NCBI GenBank assembly: GCA_948567375.1
Contig: OX419756.1
Span: 32,130,333 to 32,194,332, forward strand
Direction: 5' to 3'
DNA from: Lunularia cruciata
Lineage: Eukaryota; Streptophyta; Marchantiopsida; Lunulariales; Lunulariaceae
DNA length: 64,000 nucleotides
Position 1 is the first letter of the stretch. Each line of letters starts with the position of its first letter. This document shows positions 46,468 to 58,399 of this stretch, piece by piece. The translations under genes were made by a program, and so were the position numbers. The notes below the pieces were generated by a model. The model saw only the letters and a list, made by a program, of their open reading frames with translations, made no database searches and had not been told where the DNA came from.

Positions 46468-49400
46468 CTAACCTTCCATCACATGAATAGCATTAGATAT
46501 CGGCTCAAAAAGTGAAATTCTCAAGTCTTCCACTTTACCTCTCTCGAAACCAGTTTCGGTCTCTGCTACTTCAGTGGCCTGATTGATGTCTTGCTTCTCT
46601 GGTGAATTGCACTTGCCTTGCAAATCCGACTCAGGACTTGACAATGAATCACATAGTACCTCATAGCACTTGTAGTCTGCGAAAAGAGCTCCGTAGCCTG
46701 AATCAATGAAATCTGTTCACAGGTTTAACGAGTAAATACAATATGATCTTCCCCGATGATCTACGTCCATGTGATTTTAATATGTAAAATTGACCAACTC
46801 TGATACCGCTGATAGCACACAGCTTTATCCATTGTTCATTTACTTCGTCCTTGCGACGCACGACTAGTCAATAGAAGTTCCATTGAAACTATAATATGCT
46901 ACCCACCATCCCAAAAATGATCCACAGTCAACCAGTTTCCTCATCGCCATTATCCGTATACTTACTTACCTGTCAAAAGCTTCAGGATTTGTTGTTGCCT
47001 GGAATTCAAACTCGGATCCGAGAGCGTATCTACGCAGTTCATCTCGTCCTCCATCAGGTGGCCATTGCAAGAGCTTATTAATGCACTTTCAAAACATGAT
47101 TTGACATCTTCCTTGTCAGTCCAATCGGTTGCAGGTTTTCTGTTCCCATTGAGTTCTAGGAGTGCGAGAAAAGAAGATCGAGCAGATTCTTGCTTTTGGT
47201 TTTCGGCGGTGGACGAGATGTTTTTGACTTCAGCAGACTTCGGGTTCAAAGAAGTATTTCGCTCGATAACCTCGATAACAGAACCTGGAATAGAAGACAT
47301 AACGTTATCAAGTGATTCTTTAGCAGACTCTCGACCTCCTTCGCATTTAACAATTGTATCAGGAGCTGAAGACAGGATGTTCTCAAGACATTCCATATTA
47401 GTCTCTCGACCTCCAATTCCTCCGATGGTAATGTTGACCGGTGTTGAGATATCAGATCCTTTCGGGTTGTTTCTTGCATTGAAGCGACCACTAACATTCA
47501 CCGGTTTGCTGTACAAGGGATTCCTTGACTCCATCTTCTCAATGAGTTCGGTGGAAGTCTTGATTTCCGCAGTAGAGTCGCTGATAGACGACGATTTATC
47601 CGTAGCATCCATCTTTTTTCTTTCGTCGAGGTCAGTCGCCACCCTCTCAGCAGAAGCAAAATGAACTGGAGACGCCTTCTCTTGCTCAGTCTGCTCTGCA
47701 CACTTGACAGGGACTTCTGCCTTCACTGAGGGCTCAGAAGCAGAGAAAGAGGATGAGATCTCCTCGAAACATCCTTGATTTGTTTTGACAAGTTCCTCTG
47801 TAGAGAAACTTGTGAAAACAGTGGCGTCGACCTTCATGGCGGCACGAGCAAAAGATACTGAGGACACATCTCTTGCTTCTCTTGAAGGACGTCCAAAGGT
47901 GACGTTCTTTTGACCGTCACTGCCGCCGCCAGCACCAGCTTTAACCTTTGAGGTGTTCTCCCAAGCAGAGGCTGGTTGATCATCTTCGGAGCAGCTTTCT
48001 ACGTTGCCTTTCTTTCTGGTTTTCATACTTGGACTGGAATCAGAACAACCAAACTGCTCGCTGTGAGGGAACTTCACAGTAGAAATTTCTTGGCGGGCAG
48101 TCGAGGTCGACTCTTCAATATTGAAAAGAACGATAGCTTCATTCATTTTTCTTTCCACCGTTTTACGAGGTCGTCGTCTGACGTGGATTGGAGTGGAGCG
48201 CCTTCGGACCTTGAGAGATCCATCTTGTTTTAACAAGCTCTTCACAGCAGTATCCTTCCCCTTGACTTGTTGAGCGCTGCTCTCATCGTTCACAGTTGCG
48301 CGCGCCTGCTTCTGATCTGCCAGTTTAAAGATTAAGTCAGTTCTCCGATGATAGCCAGACATCTAACTTGACGGTAAAGCCACTATCTACATTAACGTGT
48401 ACACAATATTAATGAAACATCTGTATCAACACATACACAGAAGGTAGAGTCTCGACATCAACACGCTTCCGTAATATTCACAAACTATAGAAACCACCAA
48501 ATTTATACTAGTTCTGCTTACAGTAGAGTTGCTATAGATTACTCTCATGGATGAAATATCTGGAAGAAAAGAAGTTGAAAATCACCTTTCTTTCTTGCTT
48601 TAATCTTTCCTTCGTGAGACGTGCACCCACCAAGGGAAGTATCAAGAAGATCCTCTCTCCTGCTTTCCCTAGATATGTTGATCATAGGTGACAGTGTTAA
48701 AATTTTCCAGGACATACGATCGCTTGTACTGCAACAAGCCCACTTAACGACGAAGTCGAAAGCAACATGTCCATCACCCAAGTTAAATAAATGTCTAGAA
48801 GCACTGAACAGAAGAGATCACTAGCCGATTTCTAATGAGCTCCTCTAAGTTTGCTTACCCAGTCGTATTTTCACTCAATATCATTTTGGAGGATGCACGT
48901 AATGGAGCTGACTGCCTGAACCTTGAATCCGAAGGTGAAGACGGTTTCCAAGGATTGAATGTTAGATGAGATGGTCGAACGTTTTCTGATTGTGTTACCA
49001 TGTCAGATTGGTCTTTTTGCAGACTGGATGTAACTGGAAGAACGGGTGATTGAAGAAGTTCCAAGAAACTAGACGCTGAATGAATTGGATGATCAATATA
49101 CGGTTGTGCTACCATCTGGGAATTGGTTTCTTGGACATTGGATCCAAATGACACAGAAAGAACCGATTGAGAAGGATGACAGGGGTTGATCCGCGGAGAA
49201 GTCACAGCCGCAGGCGTAATAAAACCAATTCCATTACTTGAAAAGTCGAAAGCACTGGAGGACGATGCCTGACCACTCTGACTTTCAAAGTCACATGAAG
49301 TGTACTGGATAGATTCACAAAATGAATCACCATAATAGCTCCATGGTGTAGGATCCATGGAGACATCTGATAGCGTTTGGTAGGGCTGCAATGGACTCTC

Positions 49401-49802
49401 AAATAGAGTAAATGTCTGACATTGCTCGGTTACAGACATTGTGTGACAAGGCTGGAATGAACTCTCTACTGGAGCATAAGTCGGATATTGCTGCAGATGA
49501 GACGGGAGGATATGCGAACTACAATAATTTGGATTGAAAAGTTGCTCGGGGAGAAGCGAAGCAGAGGAAGCACAATCATGACCGGACAGCTGCTGATCCC
49601 ATGAAGACAGTTGCTCGCCATAGCGACTGAAGATAGACGGAACCGAGAACTGGAAATACTTCTGATACAATGATGGATTTAGATCACTCAAATCGATGAA
49701 TTCAAACATACCGGGATCAATGCGTTTAGATTGGCTATAATCAAGCTGCGAACTCGCCGAGTTCCTAAGAGCATCATGCTCCATTGTACTAGTAATCGAC
49801 AT
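46468..49802 (-). CDS. Unrecognised large Ser-rich protein with LLTDFIDSGYGA module, four exons
   Basis: Minus-strand exons 49802-48859, 48728-48586, 48316-46970 and 46712-46468. Phases 2, 1, 1 agree and all junctions are GT-AG, giving 892 aa. Family unknown. Exon 1 (about 315 aa) is rich in Ser, Gln, Tyr and Pro (GMFEFIDLSDLNPSLYQKYF near the N-terminus) and resembles a low-complexity transactivation-type segment. The start of exon 3 is strongly basic (LKVRRRSTPIHVRRRPRKTV), a plausible nuclear localisation signal. Its middle has two similar blocks (ECLENILSSAPDTIVKCEGG and AKESLDNVMSSIPGSVIEV), an internal duplication. The end reads LNSRQQQILKLLTD, intron, FIDSGYGALFADYK. A nuclear regulatory role is inference from composition only. 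Confidence 0.75.
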
Positions 49803-52800
49803 GTTCAGAGGAAAACTTGATCACTAGCTTAGGCCTTAAAAGTGTAAACGTCCACAGGAAAGACTGAAGTCCAGCTCTCTGACAGACGCTGCTTAGTACG
49901 TACGAACCTTTGCTGAAAGTGTGAAATGAACGAAAGACCCCAGCTTATAGAACGAGTCTATGCTCTGATACCGTAACCTCCCACTAACGAGAAGAAATAT
50001 GATGTTCACTTTGAGGCGAAGTTGTTGAGGGAAGCTTACTTATACTGGAGGCTTCTGAAAGTCTAAACTCCTGTTAATGAGTCTCCGGCACCCGAAGTCT
50101 TAGAACGGCTGCGGAAGACTTTTAAGAAGTATGATCAACTTGTACTGTCAGAAGCTTAGGATAGGATCCCATGGATGTGATGGAATATCGTCCAGCCCAG
50201 ATGAAGAATAACGGAAGTTTGAACGTTTTGTATTCGACGGCTCCTGGTAAAGCACATTGCTGTTCTTTGGACTTCACTTCAGTGCGGGAACCTTATGCCG
50301 AAATTATCAAAGTTCTAGTTGCACAAGTGGATTCACTGCAATGGTCTACGTCCAAGGGCATCTACTTGTATAAACGTTACGTTAAAAGCAGATTTCGATT
50401 TGACTACAGTAGTCCGATTTGAGTCAAGCCAGGGTCGAATGTGTAATACAATATCAATATCAAGTGTATCTCTTAAAAATTAAGGGAGGTGTCTAAGTCA
50501 TAGAGCCGCGAATACATCTAAAAACTATCATATCTGTACTTCGCAAAATATGGTCTTCCCTTACTACAGGGGTTACTTTACTGGAAACGTTCAGGTGCAA
50601 TTTTATCTCCAGAGGATACCGTATTAGTTGCAACCTGTGAAATTCATACAGCTTTGTAGCTAAAACATCGTAAGAAGTTGGAAGGATTACGCTTGCTTGT
50701 CTCAAGTCTAGATTCGCCAAACTTTCCTCGTTTGGAGTCCAAGTATAGCTGTATATACCTTCAAACTTCTGTCCAACTTCCTTCGTACCTATAGTCGATC
50801 ATCAACGCGAGTCTTTCCAACTTTCGTTTCTTGTTAAGTCTTTCCGACTTTCATTTAATTCACTTATGCATGGAAGTTTGCAAATCTTTCTGGACTGTCT
50901 TGTTCTCGCAAGTGTAGTCTATTTTACCTGAGGAAAGCTTTCAAAATCGAGGTGCTATTGGTTGCTCGCGACATGCAGTCCCAGGAAGAACCCCTGCGTG
51001 GCAAGTGACAGTTTACTTGCGTTTGGTCCTGACACTGCAGTCTCATCAACCAACCCTGCCTGGCAAGCTGAGATTACCGCCAAATACCTGAACTAGTAGC
51101 CTAGTCATGCAATTGATTAGAGTTCCAGATCAAGCCGACTCACAAGGGGCCGAAGAGAGATCCGACTTGGAATAAACATTTCCAAAAGAAAATAAAATTT
51201 ACAGAAACCATTTTATATAAAATTCATTTCTTCACAAGAGGACAAAATGAAAAATAACGTTTATGGCTGTTGTGAACTTTTCAAGCACAATTCGAAACGA
51301 AGGATACTACTATTTGCCCAATTACTTTGGTGGTTCGTAGGATATTGATGAATTGGTTCGGGTTCCTTCATAAGTTTACTATGACAGTGTGATTGCTTCC
51401 GCTATATTCTTCTTAGTAATTAATCTAAATTATTATCTTTTGACTTAAAAATTGCTGAGTCGTTCCCTGTACCTATGTTAAATATTAAATTAATACACAT
51501 ATTAGAGACACATTAATAAAGAACTGAATAATAAGTGTGGATTTATTTTTTATTTAAAATAATTTTATTATGTATGTAATTTTATTCAAATATACAAAAG
51601 AATGTTGTAGATTTAGGATATACTCAATTTGAATTTGAGTATAAGCTTGCAAGACAGGTGACAATGATATGCACTCTTGAATTCATAATAGTTCGAAAAA
51701 ATTTTCATGATAAGTTTTTACTCTCCTTTTTGTATTTGCTTTTGCTTGGATTTCTTGTTCAATTTCCATGCCTTCGGTTTGGTCCTAAAATGGTTTTGAA
51801 TTTCCTCGTGTTGCGAACGGCTTCCGCTCACATTACTCATGTATGTGTATAGGTTTCCTCGAATATTTAACCTATATGGACATACTCCAAAACAAATGAA
51901 ATTTAAGATAACAAGCTAATTATTTGAATTAAAATTTTTTTCCCTGTTTATATCCATTTCGTTCACACCGTTTTCTGGTGACTAGTATTTAAAATGATAT
52001 AGAACACAATTTATAGATTCTATACAATAACAATTTATGGTGTTGTTTTCTGTTTTCTTTTCAGCCTTTTCAATTTAAAAAAGTTAATAGGATAGAAGAG
52101 TTCAAAATTAAAAATTTTTGAGTGATGCCAAGGTAGACGACCTTTGTGAAATTTTTCCAAAACAGATACAATATTACAACCCCAAATTTTGTGAAAGGGA
52201 AATTATTAGTGAATTAGAGAGATATTTTTAAGAATTGATTTGGTGAAAACTAAGTATTCAAGTTTTCCATACATGGACTGTACCACCAAAAGAATTAAAG
52301 TTCAAGGAACACGTAATAGTAGTAGTGGCGGTATATAGATCTTTATATTACATTATTTTTTAAAACCTTGAAAATCTACATGCACCATGTGAATATATAA
52401 CTAAAGTATGAGATTATGATTTTAAAGATGTTAAACAACTAAAATTTTTTACAAGAGAATTGCTTTATATATAAATGTCGTTAGTCATAATTTTAAAAGA
52501 TGATTATTAAATTACAGAAATCCTTAAGGCAAAATAAAAAATAAAAAAACAATTAAAATTAATATATATCATATTATCATCATATATTAAAATAATGCAT
52601 GAGGATGATTAAAATAAAATTTCCAATTTTAAATTTTATAATATCAAGACTAAAAGATAAAGTGGTAAAATATAATAAATAAACAGAAGAAACATGCCTA
52701 GAGTGATAAGAAATATATTTCAGCAAAATAAATATATCTGATCAAAATATAATTATGCATAATTGAGATAATTTGGATTTTGTTTAAAGTTATCTAAAAT

Positions 52801-53469
52801 TGTACTTCATCTAATTAAGAGATGGAGAAGTATGTACATGTAATAATTCAACCATTAAATTGTACACAATATTTAAGAGAAAAGATAAGATTTATTCTTC
52901 AAATTAAAAGAGAAGAATATGTTAAAATTTCTTCAATATATAGTAAAATATTTACTTTTTACCTATGAAATATGAAGAATATAATAATAATTTGAATAAA
53001 GTATGAAAAGAGATGCTCATACTAAAAGTTGCCACCAAATCTCATGAAGGTAAGATAAAATTATGAAATTCATTAATGATTTTTTTATAAAAACAATCAA
53101 TGCTCATATAAAATGTAGTCACTTAATTTTCTATGAAATTTTAGCTAATCATTCCAAAATAAGTAAATTAATAATAGTTTATTATTTTTCATTATAATAT
53201 GTTGAATCATATTAAGTAATACATATAATCATTCATTATAAACTCTAAGCCTCATCTTCTTGCATACATAGATAGTTCACAAATTGAATTTCAGGTTGAA
53301 ATATCATCATTTCTTGTTTCAATAAAAATCTCTTAATTAAAAGAGAGTATTATGAAGATTTCAGATCAAAGTCATTCACATCCTTGATTGATAGCTTATA
53401 ATCAAATGAACTTACTTAATCAAAGGAACTTACTTAATCAAAGAATTTGTTCAACAAGTAAAGTATGTT
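49803..53469. other. Promoter side of the large gene, then AT-rich gene-free DNA
   Basis: Up to about 51150 the composition resembles the gene island. An 83-codon plus-strand open stretch (50171-50422) has no domain. From about 51200 to 53460 the sequence is strongly AT-rich with many short A/T runs, and I recognise neither gene nor element. Confidence 0.4.
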
Positions 53470-54960
53470 TATTGTGGTGCACACATTTTCTCAACAAAAT
53501 ATTTTGAATTATTTTCTCTCTTTTCTACAAGGAGGTGGTAGAATAATTTTCTCTTTAGAAAGGAAAAACTCCTAGGTGAGTTTTCTTTGGAGTTGTGTAT
53601 GTACATGGAATAGTAGGAGGGATACAAAGCAAAAAGAATGCCGAAGGGAACAAGTTTGAAGGGTATCGAAGGTGAAGAACTCAAGTATGAAGGACCTTTG
53701 GACCCAAAGATAGTACATCAATTTGAATGAGCCATTGGATAAACAATTGCCCCTAAAGATTATTCATATTCACTAAGGTGCTCACATGTGTGGATAGTAA
53801 CTCAAGAGGTGTGTGTCTTGCACACCAACTTGGAGGAAAGGAAGGCAAAAATCTTCAAGTAGATTAAAGAAAGTTTGTGATCAATTGGTGGAAGTCCTAG
53901 AGGAGTTAGCTCAAGGTAAAATGACCGAGACAAAGTTACATGAGCTGACGCTACAAGTCTAAAATCTGGAGGAGGTCAAATATGAGCAATTGGATCAATT
54001 TGCAATTTGTTTGAAAGAGCACTCAAATAGGAAATTCACCAAGTCATGTGATACCTTAAAAATAGCTTATTACAAGGAGATGGTCAATATCTTGATCAAA
54101 CTCCTTCAAGGCAAAGGTAATTCTTGGTAGTAGAACTTTAGTGCAAAGGCACTTAATTGAAAGAAGTGTTTTGGAGAATCTTTGGAATAGGAAGCAACCC
54201 AAAGACCTTTGTAGTTGCAAACATTTATAGTTGTAGAAAATTTTGTAGTAAGTCCAAAGGAAACAAACTTCTAAGTTGTCTTTGGTGAAGACTTCATACC
54301 ATCCTTGACACATGTAAGGTGCTTAATTAACCTACATGTGGGTAGGATAGGATAAGACAAGATCTAAAATTTACCAAGTAGATGTAGGCAAGAGATATTT
54401 GGAGTACTTCAATTGCTAGATCTCTGCAAGTTAGAGTAGGAAGAGTATAAAAGGCAATGGCCAAAGTGTAAATATTTGTTCATTCAATATTCAAGATATA
54501 TTGAAAGAGCCAAAAGCTCTTTGTTAGTGTTGCCTTAATTCCAAGTATTCATTGGTTGTCATTGTCAAAGTAGGGTTGATGAACTTTGTAGTAGGAACAT
54601 AGGTGCTTTGAGTGCAGAGAAGCATTTGTACTTGATTGGGGTGTGTGATCCTTGAGCTTATGACAAAGCAAATCAAAACAATGCCTTGATAGATCAGAAA
54701 TGAGTAGTAATGTTTGAAGTACCATGTAACACAAAAAGCAAAGACTAACTTCCAATGCAAGGAAGCCTTCAAAATTGTGCCTTTTGCGAAGGGAATACAA
54801 CCTTTGGAGTTGAAAAATTGTAGTGAAGTGGTCGGTTCTGGTTGAGTGCAACATCACCTTGAAGGATTAATTTGGAATTTACTTGTAGTGAAAATGATTA
54901 CTATTTTTTTGCCAGAGGGAGTGATAAGGGACTCTTGTGGGAGTAGTTCTTGGCCAAGAG
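53470..54960 (+). mobile_element. Degenerate X-family LTR-element remnant
   Basis: The segment 53830-54050 encodes coiled-coil-like peptide in pieces (EVLEELAQGKMTETKLHELT). It is followed by an LTR-like part with a TATA-like box TATAAAAGGC (about 54448) and blocks similar to 1780-2200 and 57340-57660 (for example 'caatgccttgatagatcaga', 'aaattgtgcc'). Very old; borders are not defined. Confidence 0.45.
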
Positions 54961-55974
54961 GTTAAATATGTAACAATAAACAAACAAATAAAAAATAACA
55001 ATAATAGCAAGATAATGTTATTTTTCTTCAATTCTAGTCATGTTTTCTCAATATCCTTGAGAGAAAAACCTATTAATTACTATTACATCACTTCTTGTTC
55101 AATACTAGGTTATCATATTTACCCATCTTTATATATTGCCATTCATCTTTTTAATCATGAGATCTAATTTAATGCTATTTGGAAAAACCTATAATTTGAC
55201 TATATATTACAATATACAAATAAATGGGACCTATTGGTTATAAATATTTTATCATTATATTGCAATCATATTTTTTGATTAAATCACTTAAACACTTATT
55301 AAACATCAAAATATGAAAAAATTTGTATTGAACCTCAAGGAAACGAGTTTTAAATTATGATTGGCTAACTTTGAACTTTGAACTTCCAAATAAGAAATCT
55401 ATATTAAATTGCAAGGAGAATATTTTTTACACCTCATCCATCAAAGCATAATTGGAGAAGTTAATACTTGAACCTGAAGACAAAATGTCTTTTTGTGCTC
55501 TTAATTGATACATAAATACCATAGCTTCAAGATGGTGAAGAAAGAGCTAAAACCCTACATAACGTGATATTTTACAATTTATGAATTTATTTTTCTGTTT
55601 CTTTCTTTACCTTTATTCTTAATGTGTGTATTCCATATGCATTTGGGGAAATATCCTTTCATTTTTTGTTTCTTCATAGAGGAGAAATTTGGTAACTTGG
55701 AAGCGACTAAGTCTTACAGTTGACTTGGGAGCACAAAATCAGTAGATAAGAAGTACAATGACTTATTATGGGAGACAAAGACAAAGGAAGAAAGCTTTGA
55801 AGTGAAAAATTATTTGGTCAAAGATAAACAAGAATAGTTGAAGGTACAATAATTTCAATTTATTCAAGAAGTTTAATTTCAACTAAAAACCATTGCAAAA
55901 ATTGCCCAACATAATCACGCGTGAATATAACATTGGAAGAATGTGACAAATAGAAGTCTGGTGTATATAGTGGA

Positions 55975-56008
<34 letters not shown>

Positions 56009-56099
56009 TCCACTATATATATGGATATAAAATAATTTTTATGGGCACAATTAGGTCCTAATGTAAGAGAGTTTTTGTGGTATCCACATCTTTTGTTTT
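54961..56099. other. AT-rich gene-free stretch with TA palindrome
   Basis: No gene or element recognised apart from the 56-bp palindrome at 55964-56019. Open stretches are short and low-complexity. Confidence 0.4.
55964..56019. repeat. 56-bp perfect palindrome with (TA)16 core
   Basis: TATATAGTGGAG, sixteen TA steps, then CTCCACTATATA. The arms are exact reverse complements and the core is self-complementary, so the whole can extrude as a cruciform. Confidence 0.9.
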
Positions 56100-57937
56100 T
56101 GACAATCTTAGAAAGTGTAATTTTAAGTAGAAAAAGAGGTTAGAAGAAGGAGATTGGTGTATTTGGATCTGAAGTGGGAGATTTGATCTGAAGTGAGAGA
56201 TTTGATCTGACCCAACGAAGTTGAATTTGTATTGGAGGAGATGAAGACTTGGGAGGATGGAAGACCCAAAGAAAAAGACACTTCATATTAGAATGAAGAC
56301 ACTTGATCCAAAAATCTTTAATTGCAATCTTGACTCGGGCTGTACCAACCAACAAGGCATACTCAACATGAATGATTACTTCTTATGAAGATATATTTGA
56401 AAGTGACATGAGTAAATGCATTGGCATGATCTTTGATTGAGTTGTGATTGAAGAATGACTGCAATTCAGAGGAGTATAAAATCAAGACTTTTTCAAGAGG
56501 ATTCTGCAATGTTGAGCAAAGAGTATCTTGTACCTTTGAATAGTTTGGAGATTTTTGTTAGACTCACCAGCCAAGTCACAAGATTCTTGTGTGCAAAGCC
56601 AATTGAGGAGGAGAGGAACACTATGCCGTTCAAGGAAGGACGTAAGGTTTTGGCCATCTTGGTCCAAAATCTTGCATTTAGACATCTTGACATGGTAGCT
56701 CAATTTGAAGTCTTGAGCCAACTTCAGATCACTTTCTTGGCATGGAATTGGAACTTGAGTTTTCCAAGATTCATGGTAGAAATTGCTATTAGTGATTTGT
56801 GAGGAAGGTCCAAGCAAAGAAGGTAAGAGAGAAAACTTGACCCGATGGACCAAAGCCAATTGGAGGTTAGTTCTAGGATGGGATGCAAGAGAGCCTGTGA
56901 AGATCACCTTTGATCAAAAGTGTGATCCTGTGGAAGAGACAGAGGAAATGAAGGTGTCCTTCAATGAACCTTGAAAGAAAATGGGATACAAGGTACACTT
57001 ATATAGACCCAATGAGGTAAAGTATTATTGGGGCAATGATGGCTAGGATGAAGCCAAAGTGAACTACCTATGTAACAAAGCAGCATGCAATGTTCTTTTA
57101 ATGTTTGCAAGAGAGAGCGTAAAATGAGCAAGGTTTTTTAACATTAGGATGAGGTAGATGATAGGGCAATGGAAGTAATAGATCTGAAGTGGTAGATTAG
57201 TAAGTATGATGCTTTGTATTTGAAGATTTGTAGGAAATAGTTAAGTAGTTTAGACAATTTTTATAATTTCCAAGTGGTCTTCCTATTTAAAGCAACTGCT
57301 TGCAATGATTTGTATTCAATATTTGAAGTGAATAATGAGTAAAACAAAGTGCTAGAGAAGCACTTAGTGTTTCACTTAATTTTGGGTATCAATCAATTGT
57401 CTTGGAGAAATTTGGATTGCAATTGAGAGTTTATTAGATGTTGGATTCTACAACTTTGGATTTCATTCTGTGTGTTTGATCCTTAATGGAGCACATTCAA
57501 AGCAATGCATTGATGGATCTATGAGAATTGTAGTGTTGGTAGTATCTACATTTGTGTTTTAAGACAAGTGATTGATGCAAAGTCATTTTGGGCCGGGAAA
57601 TTGTACCTTCAATGGAGAAGTGGATGCAATTTTGAAGTGAAGTCACTTCATGGTGAAGTAGCCTTCCTTTTATCAATTGAATCATCACAATTAAGACCAA
57701 TTTGGAATATAACTAAAGAATTGTGATTTTGAGTGACACTTATTTGTAGTCAAACTACTGATTGAGCATTTGATACTCTATTTGGGTGTAGTTTCTACCC
57801 AAGAAGCTAAAGATATAACCAAGAGGAACTAAATTCTTACCATTTGCTTTGTATTTGACCATTCTTGACATGTATCTCTATGGGTACAAGGATTACTCAT
57901 CTATTATTGCAACAATGATACTTGTTGAGTTGTCACA
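56100..57937 (+). repeat. 5' LTR of an X-family element (3' part well supported)
   Basis: 57340-57937 aligns with 1800-2437, including the end GTTGTCACA. The upstream ~1.2 kb contains open stretches (56783-56974, with RWTKANWRLVLGWDAREPVK) that may be LTR or older element DNA. The TATA-like TATTTAAA is at about 57288. The left border is unknown. Confidence 0.5.
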
Positions 57938-57959
57938 TGATTTTTGGTGCCATTGCTAA
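57938..57959 (+). other. Primer binding site of the X-family element (decayed)
   Basis: Just after the LTR end the sequence reads tttttGGTGCCATTGCTAA, and 63599 onward continues GCTAAGGAT. This equals the common plant Tat/Athila-type TTGGCGCCGTTGCCGGGGA with several C-to-T and G-to-A transitions. The chromovirus insertion at 57960 splits it. Confidence 0.5.
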
Positions 57960-58112
57960 TGTAACAATATGGAGTTTAGCAACGAAGTTAGTCGGGCTTA
58001 CAAAGTAGCACATAAGACAAAGTAGCCTAGAATATTCTGGAATTATCTAGGAAGCTTCTTGGGAAGCTTCCCGGTTAACTTACCTTGCAACTTAAGTAAG
58101 TAGTTTCTAGAA

Positions 58113-58132
58113 GGAAGCTTCTAGAAGCTTCC
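58113..58132. promoter_or_regulatory. Perfect four-unit heat-shock-element-like palindrome
   Basis: GGAAGCTTCTAGAAGCTTCC: GAA at 58114, TTC at 58119, GAA at 58124, TTC at 58129, exact 5-bp pitch and alternating orientation. It lies about 140 bp upstream of the TATA box in U3. It is repeated in the 3' LTR at 63338-63357. Binding by heat-shock factors is inferred from the consensus. Confidence 0.5.
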
Positions 58133-58273
58133 AACTAGCTTAGCTTGCACGCCAAGTAGACGGCTTCTAGAAGGAAGCTTCTTGAGAAGCTTCCTAGTTA
58201 ACTTGGCTTGCACTCTAAGAAAGCGGCTTGAGGAAGCTTCCTGAGAAGCTTCTCAAGGGCCTTGTATGCTACC

Positions 58274-58280
58274 TATAAAT
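58274..58280 (+). promoter_or_regulatory. LTR TATA box
   Basis: CTATAAATACC is conserved in almost every LTR of this family in the window. The R region should start about 30 bp downstream. Confidence 0.6.
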
Positions 58281-58386
58281 ACCAAAGCCAAAGCTCATGC
58301 TAGGCATTCGGAGTTTTCCTTCATTCAAGTGTCTCAATGAGAATTTCCATTCTCCTATTTCTCTCCTCGGATTCGGTCTTTTACAT

Positions 58387-58398
58387 TGGTATCAGAGC
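58387..58398 (+). other. Primer binding site, initiator-Met tRNA type
   Basis: TGGTATCAGAGC starts two bases after the LTR end CTTTTACA. It matches the usual plant initiator-Met tRNA 3' end complement. Confidence 0.85.
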
Positions 58399-58399
58399 A

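Larger units (their letters stand above)
57960..58385 (+). repeat. 5' LTR of the right-hand chromovirus
   Basis: 426 bp, TGTAACAATATGGAG...GTCTTTTACA. U3 contains the GAA/TTC palindromes and the TATA box at 58274-58280. The initiator-Met primer site follows. Confidence 0.93.

Noticed and set aside
47065-47664. 199-codon plus-strand open frame
   Set aside because: It lies antisense within exon 3 of the large minus-strand gene, whose four exons agree in phase; it is a shadow.
48317-48362. ATG at 48362 as start of a separate minus-strand gene
   Set aside because: The exon joins in phase to an acceptor at 48317 and upstream exons; the ATG lies in the intron just before it.
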